From Evernia prunastri (taxonomy: Eukaryota; Ascomycota; Lecanoromycetes; Lecanorales; Parmeliaceae): 64,000 nucleotides of DNA. Where the stretch lies: positions 39,914-103,913 of the forward strand of contig NKYR01000128.1 in the NCBI GenBank assembly GCA_003184365.1, given 5' to 3'. Shown piece by piece: positions 33,048-48,143 of this stretch; the first letter of the stretch is position 1; every line of letters begins with the position of its first letter. Under the pieces are notes generated by a model that made no database searches, was not told where the DNA came from, and was given only the letters and a program-made list of their open reading frames with translations. A program made the translations under genes and the position numbers.

Positions 33048-36000
33048 GTAAATAAGAATATTATTAACGTCGTCTGCGAAATTCTTTCGAGCGCGTATAT
33101 TCTTAATTGTATATCGAATAATTTCGATAACAAATAATAATCTTTTAGAAGAATCGCGAAAGCGAGTTTTTAAGATATTACAATATTCTTTAACGCTATT
33201 TTAATTATTTTTCAAATCTATTTGAATAACGTGAAATAATTTATTAATATATTACGTATCTACAGTGCTTAAAAAATAGATATCAAGATTCTATTTAAGT
33301 ATAAATACGTTTATCGTATTACATTTCACTCTTAAGCGATTAATGAAATTGAAGATATTATAATAAACGTTATAATTATCTTTAATTTCTATAATAGATA
33401 TATTAGAATTAAAATCGAAATAATCTACGTTACGAGCTTGAAAAGCAAACGACTATAACGATAGTCTTTCTTTATTCTAAGAAATTATATTTATATTCGA
33501 TAATTGCTAATTCATATCAATTATAATAACGATTATTTGATCTACTTGAATCTGCGTGAAAACGAGAATTATATCTATTATCGTAGAATTTCTAAAGAGA
33601 TCTTCTATTGATATAGAAATAAATATAACTCTTCTGCGAAAGACTTTAGTAGTTTTAATAATAATCGTGTCAGATCGATCTAAGAAAATAGTCGTTAAAC
33701 TAGTTTTAATTGCTATTAAAGAATTATATAAATTAAGATAATCGAAAAGTCTTTGATAGAGAATCTTGTAGAGAAGCTTATTGAACTAGTTTCGATAAAT
33801 AACGAATCGTATTGTCGATAATAATTAATTAGTTAAGATAATCTACGATAGTCGTAAATACGATCGATAAATACTTTAAAGAAGCGACGAAAAGCTAAAG
33901 TATCTATAATTTAACAAGTATAGACCCATGAATTAAATTCATAATCCACACCAAAAAATGCAGTCAGTCTAAACGCAAGCCCTAGCCCTAAGTAAGTCAA
34001 ATCAGACTCTGATTGCGAACTATGCGACAATTGACTACATTATCTACTATGCGATATTTACCTCTCATACAATATTCGTCTTCTTTCATTACTATAAACT
34101 CGTTATCGATAAAAGAACTTGCTTGATCATCTTATTCTTGATATATCTCGTCGATCGATTCGACTGCTTTCTCGATAGATTCTTTGTAATTATAATAACT
34201 AGTTTATTTTTACTAATAATTCTACTTAAAATCACATATAGTTGATTATAGACGAAAATCTTCAAATAGAGACTTAGATCGACGTGTTATAATAACTATT
34301 TTTACGACTTATTAATAATTATACTAAACGTCAAATGAATAGAGTACTAAATTCGTCGAAAGAAAGTATATAGACTGTTCGAATTCGACGATAACAATAA
34401 GATACGCGATATATAATAACGTTTATCGTTATGCTCATTTTCGAGAATACGACAAATAAATTTACTTTATTTCAATTTGCTTGACTTGCAAGCGAGTATT
34501 ATTATATAACTCTTTTATATATTTCAAATTTTTCAGTAGTATAATTATATAATTTTATTTAACTTTAAATAATATAATAAAAGAGCGAGAAATTTGAAAA
34601 TATTTAGTATTTTAATAAAGAGAATCTCAAAAAATTTATTAAGCATTTAAATATTAAATTCGACGACGTATTTATTAAGAGTGTAGAGAATAATTCTAAA
34701 GATATAAAAATTAGTTAAGCGATATAAATCGATATTATTATAAATAGCATTAATCAATACGATAACGAAGTCTTCTGTTAGTTAATCAATAAATTAATCA
34801 AAGACGTATTCTTTAACGATACTTACTGCGATTTTATTATTTATATTTAATAGATTTTAAACGAATTCTTTTATATCAACTCGATTTTAATTAGTCAAAT
34901 TCGAATTTTAAAATTATATATTTTTCGTTAATTTAAGAACTTGAATATACGATTAAAGAATTAACGTTTTAAAAATAATTTAAGTAATACGATCTAATTC
35001 AGCGCTTTTAATAACGAAAAGAACTTGACGAAAATTATCGTAAAAGTATATAACGATTTCATTAAACGAATCGATATTCTTTCAAATATTCTAAAGTATA
35101 TAATTAATCGTCTCGATATCGAAGCGATTTTATATAGAAATCTCGTTTTAAAAAATAAACTCTATCATACGAAATAACTCAACGAGATTAAAATTAACTA
35201 CTATACTGCAAACGAATTAAGTAATAATATTTAAAGAGATCTTAAAGCGAAAGTAAGCGATACGATTATCTTAAAAAAGAATAAAAGTAATATTTAAAGA
35301 AACTATCATTATAATTATTTTAAAATTACTTTAAATTCTTCGCAGCACGATATTTTAAAGTATAATTTTATCGATATTCTTATAGTTATTTAGAAAAAAG
35401 ATTTAATTGATAAAATTGATGATCGAGTTTTAAATAACATTAATAACTATTATTTGATCGTTATTAAGACTATCTCATATTTCATTTTAATTATTAATCT
35501 AATAATCGTATTCTTCGCGTATAAATCAATTGCGATTATTATTATAATATTAATTATATTTCTATAAATACTCTAATATATCGAAGTCGTTAAGACGTAT
35601 ATCTTTCGTGAAGTTAATATTATTTTCTTTTAATCGAGTTTCAATCAAATAAAACAGAAGTTCTCGACGATAGCTTATCTAATTTTCGTATCGTTCGATA
35701 GAGAAAGATCTTAATAGTCAGTCTGAAGAATATAAATACAATCGTCAGATAATTTAAATATATAAGTTGATTAGTTTAGAAATTCTTTAGAAGTGTATCT
35801 TAGCGAGCGACGTCGGGTTTAAAATACGATATATATATACGGTTTTTTTCTCGAGACGTATTAGAATTAGATTCTATCTAAAGGCGATAAAGAATTAAGA
35901 ACGTTCTAAAATAAGTACGTTATCAAAGTTTAATACGTAGTAAAAATGCTACCGTAGCTTGATTAGTTAGCTGTAATTTTCCTTTTAGTGAATCCGATTC

Positions 36001-39000
36001 ATTATTCGACGAATCTACTCATGATATTCAATTAACAGCCCTATCACTCATCAACCTCCCACATCACAGACGTAGACTTTCGAAAGACATCCTCGCGATA
36101 AAATCGTCTAAATCGTTTATTTCTACAATCAGATCTATAATAGCGTTAATGTTTCTAAAGATCTAATATATTCGAGTATCTAACTTGACAGACTTAATAG
36201 TACTTTAATAATTTCAAATATAAAACGATAAAATAATTATTTTCGTTGTTTTTATGAGTACGTATATATTTAATAACTAATCTATTATCGTTAATTTTTT
36301 GATACTATAGATTTCAGAAAACGTTTTATTAAAATAATCGTCATATAGTATCGACACTCTGATATCGTACTGAAACCATTTCTCAAAAAGTAATCGCCTT
36401 TATATCGTTTCTTGAATTTATAGTCTTTCGCTAAGATAGATAGAGGTAAGATGCGAGGGAGAAAGCGGCTTAGCGAACTATTTTGCGGGTAAAAAAAAGG
36501 TTAAATATTGTTAGCGAGGGCGTTTCGGGTCTAAAATATCAAAACATCATATCAAAAAAGTTCGTGATGTTTTATTATATCAATAGCGCGATATTCTTCT
36601 CACTTTGCAATTTACTTAATCATATATAAAGAAAAAAATAATCTATATATCTCGCTCGATAATTATTTCATAAATTCAATAAATCGCTAAGATTATAATT
36701 GAGTAGAATTATAATAAATAGACTTTACAAGTATCGTTCGCTCTATCAGATATCTGCTTTCTATAAAATTTAATCTTATTCGACGTTATCTTATAATAAA
36801 TCTCTCACTACATATATATTACAATAGATAAAAAAAAAATATCGTCTATCGTTCGTAAATCTTTAAACGATTTAAAACTCTAGTAGAAAATATCGCAGAT
36901 AAAATAACTCGTCTATATTCGAATTAATATAATATATGCGAGCGATAATATCTCTTTTTCTCTTACGAACGATTTATTTATCTCGACGACTTTACACTCA
37001 GTCGTTCGATATAAAAAAATAAAAAAGATCTATTATATTATTTCGATCGTAACGCGCTTAATTAAGTTTAAAGAAGTTTATTAATCTAATTCGACGATCT
37101 TCTTATTCGTTTAAAACGTCAGCGAGATCGAAATTATCGTTATACTTAATGCTCTATCGATTGAGAAGATAAATTATTAAACGTTCTATAGAAGAATTAT
37201 AATTATATAATTTAAATTCAAATATTTTTCAGTAAATTTTTACAAAATCTACTTATCGTGCGTCTTTATATTTTTAAATCTCGTTTACTAAATCTACTTC
37301 TATCGCGTATACACTTTATTAATTTTCGAATACTATTTATAAACTAATTCGACCGCTGCTCTTATAAACGTATTTGAAAATATATTTATATACTTTAATA
37401 TTAACGTAAATCTCTATATTAATATAAATATTATATTTAATCGATAAATAGATATTATATAATATTATTCAGTAATTTTGTTTAAAGTTATTCTCTAAGA
37501 TTAAAATATTCGAAGTTTAATTCGAAGACGATATAATCGCAAAACTTCTTTAAAAAAAATTTATTATATATATTCTTATTAGAGTTTTAATATAACGAAA
37601 CGATATTTGTTTTATTAATATTATAATAATTATAATTATTATAAAATATATATCGCGTAATAATAATATCAAGATTAAGATATAGACGTTCGTTAAAAAT
37701 CTCAGCATTAATAATAGTATCTATCTCAGCGACAATAAAGAATTAATCTTTAGAATATAATATAATAAATATATATATTTATATATGAAAGATCGCGTTT
37801 TTGAAATTCTATCGTATAAATATATATTAGTATTCGATTTAAATAAGTATAGAAGAAGTTAGAACTAAGATTAACGCGAAATGTAAATCGATCGTACTTC
37901 GCTTTCACTGAGAAAGAAAAAAAAATTAACGATATCGCAAAATTTATAAATAGAAATCATAACGTTTAAAACTCTAAATCGTGTTGAAAAGATCTTTAAA
38001 TAACAAAAGAATAATCTATTTTAATCGTTTAATTAATATATCGTTAAGCTACGAAAAGAGAAAAAAGAAGAGAGATATATAAACTATCTCTACGAAAGAA
38101 TATAAGTACTTATTAAGTATCTTTTTTCTTAAAATATCGTTCAACAAAGTTTTTAACTTTAATTTAAATATTTTCGTAATTAAATTCGAACGATTAATCG
38201 CTCGTTCGTTTGATAAGAGATTTTTTTAAATTTTCTTTTAATTCGAATTATAGATAAAGATAATAAAGAGATTTAATCGATCGAATATCGTAAATAAAGT
38301 AATAATATCTTAATAGAGTTATTTTATAAATCGTAAATCTTTGTAGTGCGTGAAAGAAAAAACGACTCGCTTTTTATCGATCTAAGTATCTATAATAACT
38401 TCGTTAATTTGAATATCGACGACGACTTAATATATATTAACACGAATAATCTTTTAATTTATTTTAATTCAATAAAGATCGTTACTTTTAATAATTATAT
38501 ATATATTATAAACGAAGTATTATAATAATCGTTCGTAATAAAATACGCGACTAAACTTACGAAAGCGAATTTATATTCAATATTTATATAGCGTTAACGA
38601 TACGATTAGCTACGATATAGATATTACGTATTTATAAAATAAGACTTAAGTCACTCGTTTACAGTTATCTCGATCAATAGACTCTACTATTCGTCGAGAC
38701 GATTAATTACATCTACTTCGCGAAATATAAAGACTATTATCGAAAGTATAAGTATTATTTATATTCGAAATAATATTATATTATAAAAATTCGTCGTATA
38801 AAAAGATGAGAGAATAGCGTAGAAACATATAGACGAAATATTAATACGATACTTTATATCTTTCATCGCTTTTGATCTCTATCAAAATATTCTTTATCTC
38901 AAATATATTTAAAAGATTATTCGTATCGTTTTTTATATAATAGCGATCTCATCTAAAGTAGAACGATTATAAATTCGTGAATTATAATAACGAAGATTCT

Positions 39001-41991
39001 TATAAAGTAGCTTATAGTCTCGAAGATTGTTATCGTCTATCAGTCTTTCGCTTATTATTTTAAAAACTTCGATATAAAAATTAATAATCGTTAGATATCT
39101 AATAATTTTGCGATAAACTAACTACTTAATATGCTCGTAAAAATATTATTTAGCGATATTATATTAATTAAATGCTGAAGAAGAATCGAAAGAAGATTTT
39201 ATCGATATATAATCTATTTCTAAATGTTATTCATCATATAAATTTAATCAAATATTAATCTTTTATTCTCAGAAGACGCTAACGCGAGTATATAAGTGAT
39301 AATTATTCTTTACATCTTATAGATATATAAGATAACGAAATAATTAATCGTAATCTACTATAAGATTATAGAGATAACGTTATTATATTAAACGCTATAT
39401 TAACGAAATTCTTTGAAATCGAAAATAAAAACGATTATTTTAGATATGATTTCAAATATAATAGAGTGTAATATTTTATTAATTGTATTCTCGTCTAAAT
39501 AAACGAATCTATTTACACTCGTTTCATTTTAAACGTAATCATAACTTAATTTATCGATATAGATATCGTTTTTATACGTTGTTTTAAAGACATTAATCTC
39601 GATTTTATTCTTATCATAGCATTATTCTTTTATCTTATCGTCTTATCTCAGCGTTATATATTTAATATAAGAATTACGCATTAAACTCAAATAATAACGC
39701 TTCGACTCTATCGTATAGAAATATCGCGCAATAAATTCTTATAATTCTTTTAAAAATTAAGAGGATTTATCGTCGAGATCGAGAGAGCGTTCGAGATATA
39801 TTGTAAAGATCTATATCGTCAAAGAGCGCGTCTAATACGTCTCGAAAGAGATCTTCTAAAGAATTTAAAGCAAAAGAATCTAAAGTAAATAAATTATTAA
39901 TAAGTAATTAAAACGATTTAGAAGAATTTAACGCGTCTTAAAAAATAATAATAAAGTTAATTTAAGAAGTAAGCGACGAGAAGTAGAAGTTTAACGATAA
40001 CGCGAATAAGATTACACTGCTATCTTGCGAAGAGATATAAAATAAACTCGATAATAATAAGTCTATTCGCGACTTCTTTAAAAATCTTTTATTAAGATTA
40101 AAAATAATACTACGTGTTTATATATCGCGATTATTAATAAACGAAGATTCGCTTAAAGATCGTTTAAAGAAGTTAATTAAGTGTTAAGAGAGCGCTAAAA
40201 AAAAGAGCATTATATTTGATTTTACGTTCGCGAGAAACGTCGAGAACGAATATATTTATAATAAAGTAATTATTCGCGTGTAGAATAAATAATATATATT
40301 TATTAAGAGACTGAGTAAGCGATATATCTTAATCAACGATACTTCAATCAAACATCGCTTAATAAATATCTATTCAAATCGAAAGATTTTTATATCTTTA
40401 AATAGCGCGAATTAAGCTCTATAATATACGAAAATTTAAAGATATTATATATAAATAAAATATAATAATCGAAGTTGCAAGAAGACTACAGTCAAATGTT
40501 AATGTTTCTACGCTCGAAAGATCTAGCGAACTAATTTAGCACGCTATATCAAAAAGCGTATAATAATCGTATAAAAATTCAAGGTTTTTTAGCTTAGCTC
40601 TATCTTATTGTATTATATATACTAATTAACGAGAAAAGTAAATAATTTAGACGATAAAAGCTTAGATTATCGTGTTATAGCGATAGTAGAAATTAATAGC
40701 TTAAAGCGAGAATAATAATAATAGATATAGTTAATAATAAGATTAGTCTCGCGGGATATCTCGTGTAGATAAACTCTATTCGTAATCTCAATAAAGACGT
40801 CGAGCTAAAAGATTATTTTGACGAGATCGTTAATAAGTTATATACGTATATTAAAAGTTTTAGACGATAAGCTTAATAACGTTATAATAAATAACTAAGT
40901 GTAAGTGAAAGTAATAAAGTAATTAGCAAATAAGTTAATTAATAATAGTCTAAAGAATCTATTAATAAAGATAACACTCTTAATAAGCTATAATAATGTT
41001 GCTATTATTTAATGCGATGTATCTATATAAAAAACTTAGAGTAATAAAAAGATTAATTAATCTATCTAAGAAGTGGTTGCTTAAGTAGAGATTTTCACGA
41101 AGAGACTAGTACTAAGATCTATTTTTTTTTAACTTAGAATTAATTTTTATTGTTTTTATAATAAGAATATACGAAGAGTCTTATATAATAAAATTACGAT
41201 AAGTATATAATTCGTGATAAGCACGCTTTTGATATCTATATTTTAAAATTACTCTATCGTTTAATTATCGTAAATACTCTTAGAATAATTTATTGACTCG
41301 TTTCTCTTTTATATAAGAAAATAATTTTCGAAAGTATTTTAATCACTCGATATTTTTTTTATATATTTATTATTCGCAAGATATTACGAATTCGTAATAA
41401 TATTATAAATTCGTAATAATTTTATAGAAAAAATATCGAGTAACTCGTAATCGCTAAGAGAATAAATTTAAATTACGAAAGTTTTTATTTAATTTTATTA
41501 GTAAATCGAGTATTTATATTACTATTTCTTTTAAACGTTAATAGAAATATCGTTATTCGAGAATTATTCTTCAAGTATCGTATATAAATGCGATTATTAG
41601 ATTTTAATATATTATAATAAAAAGAAATCGTTATGCGAAAAGCGATAATATACGTTAAAATTTATTATAAAAGTTTATCGTTATCGAAGAAGATAAAGAT
41701 ATTATTATCGTTTTTCGAAAGCGAAAGTATTATTATCGTCGTCGTTATTTTATCGATCGAATAAGTAATAAACGCTTTAAAGAATTCAATTCTCGCGATA
41801 TATTAAATTATCGAAAAAGAATAAGATCTCTTGACTCTATTGAATACAGCAAGCTGTATTAGTAGATTCGTAGCCGACATCGACGTACAGATGAATCTCG
41901 TAGTCAGTCAGTACTAAGACCTGTTGAAGGCTTCTACGACAGACACAGCCGCAACACTTTCGAAGTAAAAATTTCTAATATAATCACTGTG

Positions 41992-42300
41992 AAGCCCAAA
42001 AAGGGCGCACGAAGAAGCGATCGTACCCGCCTCTAGAGGCGGGGGCGATCAGAGATACAAAAGTCAGAGAATAGAAGAGTCGGCGCAAAGAAGTAGAGAG
42101 ATGTGCGGGGGTGTAATAGGGCTCCTAAGGAGCACAGCAGAAGGGAGAGCGTACTGTTTAGTTGAAGTTTTTGTCCAGAGGTTCGCCCTCAGGTTTCTTC
42201 AACGCCCAGCCGTAAAGCTGGTTCAGCGTTAATGTTACCCTCATTAGCTTACATCAAGTAGCTAGCATAGGCGTATAAAACAATCAATCAAATCAATCAA
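41992..42300 (+). mobile_element. LINE 3' end, copy 2
   Basis: This copy starts at AAGCCCAAAAAGGGCGCACG, inside the last codons of the LINE ORF, runs through the full 3' untranslated region and ends in a CAAT-type tail with one irregular unit. It is strongly 5'-truncated, as LINE insertions often are. It is unmutated although surrounded by AT-rich DNA. A target duplication was not clear. Confidence 0.85.
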
Positions 42301-42720
42301 AGATTTAAAGATAGATATTAAAAATTACAGATCGCTATTTATAATAAATACGAATTATAAATTCTTTACGAATATTTTAATATAACGTCTAATAAGAGCT
42401 TTAAATAAAATAATAATCTTATAATAAGCGAATTTTCTATCAAAACGTTTGATTAATACTAACGTGCCCGCCCTTAAAGTTTTACGTCTAGTAGATATCT
42501 AGTATATATTAGCTGTTTATCGGATGCTAGTTTTTAATCGAGTTTTTACTCGATTAATAGAGATTTAAATATCGCTATATAACTTTAAAAAGATTTTAAC
42601 TCGCTATACTCTCGCTAGTAAGCTATAAATAAATATTGAAATTCTTATTAAAGCTTTAAAGCGGTTAAACAACGGCTATATAACGATCGATAAAACGAAT
42701 AATCGAAATTTCTAAATAGG

Positions 42721-43304
42721 CAGTCACGAATGGAGAGTTCCCAGCCTTTGCAGTCTTCGCAGCCTTCCGAGCCACTGCAATAGTAGAGATGTCTCAGCAT
42801 ATTCATTCTCATATGCCCATGCCCATGCTCATTGCAGCCATGCAGCCATTCAGCCATTTAGTCACTTTAGGCTTGGAGAGTTCTCAGCCTCTGCAGCCTT
42901 CCGAGCCACTACAGCAATGGAGATGCCTTAGTCTCTTATCCATACCTATGCTCATATCCATGCTCATTGCAGTCATTCAGTCATGCAGTCATATAGTCAT
43001 GCAGCCATGCAGCCATGCAGTTATTCAGTCATTCAGTCATTCAGCCATTCAATCACTCTAGGCTTAGAGAGTTCCCAGCCTCTGCAGCCTTCACAGTCTT
43101 TCGAGCCACTGCAATACTGGAGATGTCTCAGCATATTCATTCCTATGCCCATGCTCGTGCCCATGTCCATACTTATTACAGCTATGCAGCTATGCAGCTA
43201 TGCAGTTATTCAGCCATACAACCACTTTAGGCTTAGAGAGTTTCCAGCCTTTGCAGCCTTCGCAGACTTCCGAGCTACTACAGCAATGGAGATGTCTCAG
43301 TCTT
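42721..43304. repeat. Minisatellite: four imperfect units of about 143-191 bp with CAGYCATKCAG-type subrepeats
   Basis: The block GAGAGTTCCCAGCCTYTGCAG recurs at about 42733, 42876, 43067 and 43236. Each is followed by a GAGCCACTRCARYA and GGAGATGTCTCAG segment. Between units lie short runs such as CAGCCATGCAGCCATTCAG that vary in number. Composition is normal although the neighbours are RIP-degraded. The right end abuts a minus-strand LTR (43305-43529), so the array may be part of the internal region of a non-autonomous retroelement. Translated frames through it are repetitive and not credible genes. Confidence 0.8.
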
Positions 43305-43529
43305 TGTCAGAACCGTGCCCAGAGTCAAGTCTAATGGGGGTAAATTGAATAAGACAACTAGATAAAGAGCGAATATGTACACAGGAGAAGAGCGCTTAAA
43401 TACTAGGAAGAATCCCCGCTAGCCTATGTGATAATGAGAATGTGTCAATGACCAATAAATACTCTATGTGCCTGACACATAGCCATAAACACTCCCTTTG
43501 TACCTGACAGCTAGGGTACGTCCGTAACA
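43305..43529 (-). mobile_element. LTR, minus orientation, adjoining the minisatellite
   Basis: On the minus strand it starts TGTTACGGACGTACCCTAG and ends GGTTCTGACA. It shares termini with the LTR at 49003 but differs in the middle, so it is a related subfamily (225 bp). The flanking pentamers (GTCTT left, CGAAT right) do not match. It is either one end of a longer element or lies next to a rearrangement. Confidence 0.6.
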
Positions 43530-44082
43530 CGAATAAGACTTTGAATTTCGAAATGCATAAAAGATAGATATCGACATAACGATAAATTTATAGAATTACT
43601 TTGATAGTGATAGCAAAAGCCGAAATATTATAAATAGTTCTTTAGATAATGAGCTCGTTCTTCTCGATACTTGTTAAAAAGTCGATGAATTCTTCGTAGT
43701 CACTCTTATTATCTTTTTACACTCACTGAAAATCTCGAGAATTAAGCTTCTTTCTTAGACGAATAATTATAGAAGTATTAAAACACTCGAGCGAATCGAA
43801 TATAATTCGAGAAAGATTATCAGCGACTTTGTTTCTGAGATCGAGAATATATTAAATACTTATATTTAGTCGTCTCAGCTAATCTGCTTAACATTTATAG
43901 ACTCTCTTATACAGATCTAAACTTAGAAAATGCGTAAGCGATTTATAATTCGTGTGTATTATAACTAACTTATACGAGTATTTATATAAATAATCGTACT
44001 TTTTATAGAATGTAATAATAATATAAAGCTCTCGTTTATAGATGAAATACTTACGCTACGTCACACTCAGTGAAAAGAAATC

Positions 44083-44252
44083 TGTCATAGTTCCAGCTCA
44101 CAACACCATGACTCCTCTACCTGGCCGAATCGGGCCTAGCGCGGCTTGGCCCTGCCCACAAATATCGGCCTTCTGCCATCATTAGACCTTCATAGCTATT
44201 ATTCCGTTCATACCGGAATCAATGCATTCAGCTACACCTCCAGTCCCTGACA
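44083..44252 (+). mobile_element. Solo LTR with 5-bp target duplication (170 bp)
   Basis: It starts TGTCATAG and ends CCCTGACA, and is flanked by AAATC at 44078-44082 and 44253-44257. Inside is the core TAGCGCGGCTTGG, also found in the otherwise different LTR at 49003. It is unmutated within RIP-degraded DNA, so it inserted after the surroundings decayed or is too short to attract RIP. Confidence 0.88.
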
Positions 44253-44788
44253 AAATCGTAGAAAATAAATACTTTCACATCTTTGACTGCAATCGATTTT
44301 CTAAGAAATATTAACGACGATACTTCGATAGTAGAGGTTTTTACTCGCGAAGCTATGACGTTTACTTAGAAAGTCGATTGAAATTACGTGATTATATACT
44401 TTAAGACAAATCTCGAAGCATTGATATAAAAATAAATCACGAGGTTTATATTAATTTTATATATGCTCGTTCTAATGACGTATTTAATTCGTACAATCTC
44501 GAACGAACGTTATTCTATTTAAATTCATTTTTAAATCGTATTTTTATTAATAAGTTTCGATAGTAATCGAGCAATTTCGATAAAGTTCTTAATTCAACGA
44601 CGTGTGATATCGATAGTGTCTAGAAAGTCTCGAACTTTAGATTAATCTATAGACTTCGATTATCTAGCTATCTTTGTTATTCTCTTCTCAAGAATATATA
44701 CGTGTTTATCAATTGGATAAATTATATTTAGTGTCTTAATCGATAAAGTAGAGAGTCGTAGCTTCTTGAAAGATAGTAGAAGTCGTAT

Positions 44789-45259
44789 TTATTTTATTCG
44801 AGAAAAGAAGTAATCTCGTAAGAAGCTAATTAAATCCTCGAAGTCTCGAAATTCTTCGAAGAAGTCGTTTATATAAAACGTGAGAGACGAAAATATTGAA
44901 GAATTCGAAAAATATAGTAAGAATAACTTGAAATTGAAGATTAAAATAGACTCGAACGCATAATAGACAAGCTCTATCATAATAAATCCTGTTAATTAAA
45001 ACTCTTATTGTATTTTTATAAACTATATTTAATTAATATCAAATATAATAAACGAGAAATAGTATCTATCGTCAGAATATAAGAGTATAATTAGATAGAT
45101 ATACTTTAAATCGATCGAGAATAGATAGCTATGTCTGAGATTTGATAAATAATTATAAAACTTTGACGAAAGCTTTAGATAAGATTCGAAAAGTATTTTA
45201 GTAACTCGAGAATAATCGAAGATTATGCGAGATTTATCACTTGATTGAGAATTATTCAC
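44789..45259 (-). pseudogene. Reverse transcriptase of relic 2, catalytic YIDD changed to YIND
   Basis: The minus-strand frame from 45259 reads KSRIIFDYSRVT, then KLSSKFYNYLSN, then LFSIDLKYIYLII and DDRYYFSFII. These are palm and finger motifs of fungal LTR-element reverse transcriptase. The next open piece (44980-44789) has FYINDFFEEFRDFEDL in place of the expected YIDDFFGGF. The second active-site residue is Asn (codon 44869-44867), and the glycines are Glu. All are G-to-A changes, as RIP makes. The enzyme is dead. Confidence 0.7.
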
Positions 45260-47950
45260 TTTGTTTATTATAACGACTTTCGCATTTCACTAAGATAGTT
45301 TATTATTAATCGACTCGATTAGTTCGTACACTTCGCTCTTCAATTCGTTTTAAATTAACTTTTTTAGTCATTATTTAATATAAGTAGATTATCTTTTCTA
45401 AAACTTTGGAGAAGCTAACTTGATTTCTGAAGTAATTCGAACTCTATAAATAATGAGATTCGTATATGATAGATCTCTAAGATTCTCGCGATTGAAATAT
45501 TTGTATTAATATAATAGTCGAAGTACGCGAAGTTTCTGATTAGTCGTAACGATAAGTAATTCAAGTACGAGTTCGAAATTTAGTTAAGCGATTTATGCTT
45601 CGAGAAAATCTAACTGAGAATACTTCTAGAATTATAATAAACGAATAATTCGTCTGATAGAGAAAGCTTTTTTCAACGAGATACGAGAAAACATTGAAAA
45701 TAATATATTAAATACACTAAAGCTTTCGATAGATTATTCGAAAATATTTATTGTCGATGCTTACTGAGATAAAGTAGAAGAAGATATACTCAAATCGATC
45801 TGAGAAGTACGTATCGTGATCTCGATAATAGAAACTCGAATAGTAAGAGTAGAGGAATTTGAAGAAGTTTGAGAATTTCTAGAGAAATTTAAGAGACTTG
45901 ATTTCTTGAGATAGATAAAGAATTATTTTAATAGTTTAACGTCTTATTTAAAATAGATTTACTTCAATAAAAATCCGAATTTCGCTGAATTTTTTTAATA
46001 TTCGAAAGATTATCCTCGAATTCTAAGCTGCTTAGATTCGAAGATTTATTATTAATCTCTTTCATGATAGCTTTGAGTGAAGCTCGCGATATAGTTATTG
46101 CTATCTTTGAATATATTAGAAGATTGTAATTCTTATAGAACATTATCTCAGGTTTAACGACTTCGCGTACTTTCTCATTAATAGTTTTATCGTTAATAAA
46201 GATCGTGAATTAACGAATTAAGATCGAAGTATTTATCGAGTATAATTAGAGAATACTCAAAATTAGACTTAAGTATTCGAAACGCTTAGACTTCGTGATT
46301 AATACAACTTCTGAAGTTATAAAGCATCGAATATTTCGTTATATATCTTTCACTTCGATATGCACTCAAACTTAGAATTCGAGAACGATATTTCTGTGAT
46401 TCGCTGTTTTCATCGACAATTCTCGAAATTCAATATTTAATAATTTATAGATAGATAGTTCTAGTATACGAATTAGTTCTGCTGAGATAATATTTATATC
46501 TAAGTCTTAATTAGTTTGAATATATGGCTTCTTCAGGCTAAGCTCGAATTCGTTAAATTTCTTCATCGTAATTGAGATACGAAAGACTTTGTCGACTTCT
46601 ATCAAGAAATTCAAGAATTTCGTATATCTTTTAACTTTCGTAGTAGCGATATCTATATTGTAGAAGAAGATCGACGTAGATTGAAAAGAATTTTTTAAAG
46701 TTTGTTGTAATAATTGCTGTGACTGAGATTGAAATTGTATAAATTGAAACGACACACTCTATAAGTATATAATGATAGATATTTGAGAAATCGATTATAC
46801 GAAAGTAGATTAAAACGCTTAATCTTGCTGAGATAATTGAGATTATATTTATACTTAAAATTATAATTAAATTTGAGATTAAGATTGAAATTGTATCTGA
46901 GTTTTAGCTTAAATGCGAGGTTTTAATCGCTTCTTAAATATTTGAGTATATAGACGCTTAAGCTCTCTATATATAGTAGAGAATTAAGCGATTAGATTTA
47001 TTCATATTATATTTATCTTCGTGCTTATAAGAACTTGACGAATAAATACGAAAGAATTATATTACGTCTTATTGAATATCTTAATTAACGACTAAGGTTT
47101 CGTCTTCTTTTCGATACGCTTTCTATCTTTTCGCTTAGAACGATCTTCTTTCTTCTCCTCTCTCGAAATAGTTTAAGCAGAAAATTTCGGGAATTACTAA
47201 AGTATACTCGATGCTGCTTAAATAGACTGTTATACGAATACGAATTGCTGAGAAGAATCTTGATTTATATCGATATAAGACTATATTAACGAAGACTGAT
47301 ATTGATATAATTATAGTATAGACTGCTGCAATGCTTATATAATAGATAATTGAGATTATATTGATACTTGTGTGAATATCGAGATAGATTAATCTTTAGA
47401 CTTAGATTGCTTCTCGCGACGACGTTGAAAAGCTTGATAAAAAGATTTAAACTCGTCTAATTGAGCACGTTTATTTGAATTTAATTCTTTATCGAGAAAA
47501 GCTTTAGCTTAAAAAGTTTTAATCTCGATCGAGTGAGCTTAAAAAGTTAAATTGATTACTTCGAATTGTATCGAGTTAATACGAAGAGTGATATAGAAAT
47601 CTATGAAAGAAGTTAAAGAAGTAATTTAATTTGAAGAAGTCGAGAAAATTGTAGAAATAGCGAAAGATTTTGAAATCTTAGTTTTATAAGACTTGATAAC
47701 TTCGTTATACTCATTAAATTTAATAGATATAAAGTTTATTTGAGGATTATTATTAAACACGATTATACGTAGATAAGATTATTCTTAGATAGATAAGAAA
47801 GAATTATCACAATTTCTAGCACTATAATTTTTGATTTCATATCTCACGCAGAGAAGTTCGTCTTTATTATAGAATTAGTTTAGAATATTATTTATTTATA
47901 AATGCTTTGATACGATGCGATCGAATATCTTCTTAAAAGTAGACTGCTAA

Positions 47951-48143
47951 TGTTACGACCGTACCCTGGTCCCTACCAGAGCCTCCCAGCACCTTCCTCC
48001 TTTGTTTGGCCCGTAGGGCTTAGCGCGGCTTGGCAGAGGCCTTCTCCTACATATCAGCCTCATGCCATGTAGATATTCGCTCCTTAGCTAGTTGTCTTAG
48101 TCAATACACCTATATAGACCTCATATCTGTACTGGTTCTGACA
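47951..48143 (+). mobile_element. LTR (193 bp), first occurrence; probably a chimeric contig end
   Basis: It starts TGTTACGACC and ends GGTTCTGACA. The left flank GCTAA matches the target duplication of the copy at 49003, but the right flank (GAGAG) does not. The 216 bases before it (from 47735) are the same as those before 49003. I infer that one contig ran through this LTR and was joined to the wrong right flank. Confidence 0.7.

Noticed and set aside
42648..43348. Open frames through the minisatellite
   Set aside because: They are repetitive translations of tandem repeats on both strands.
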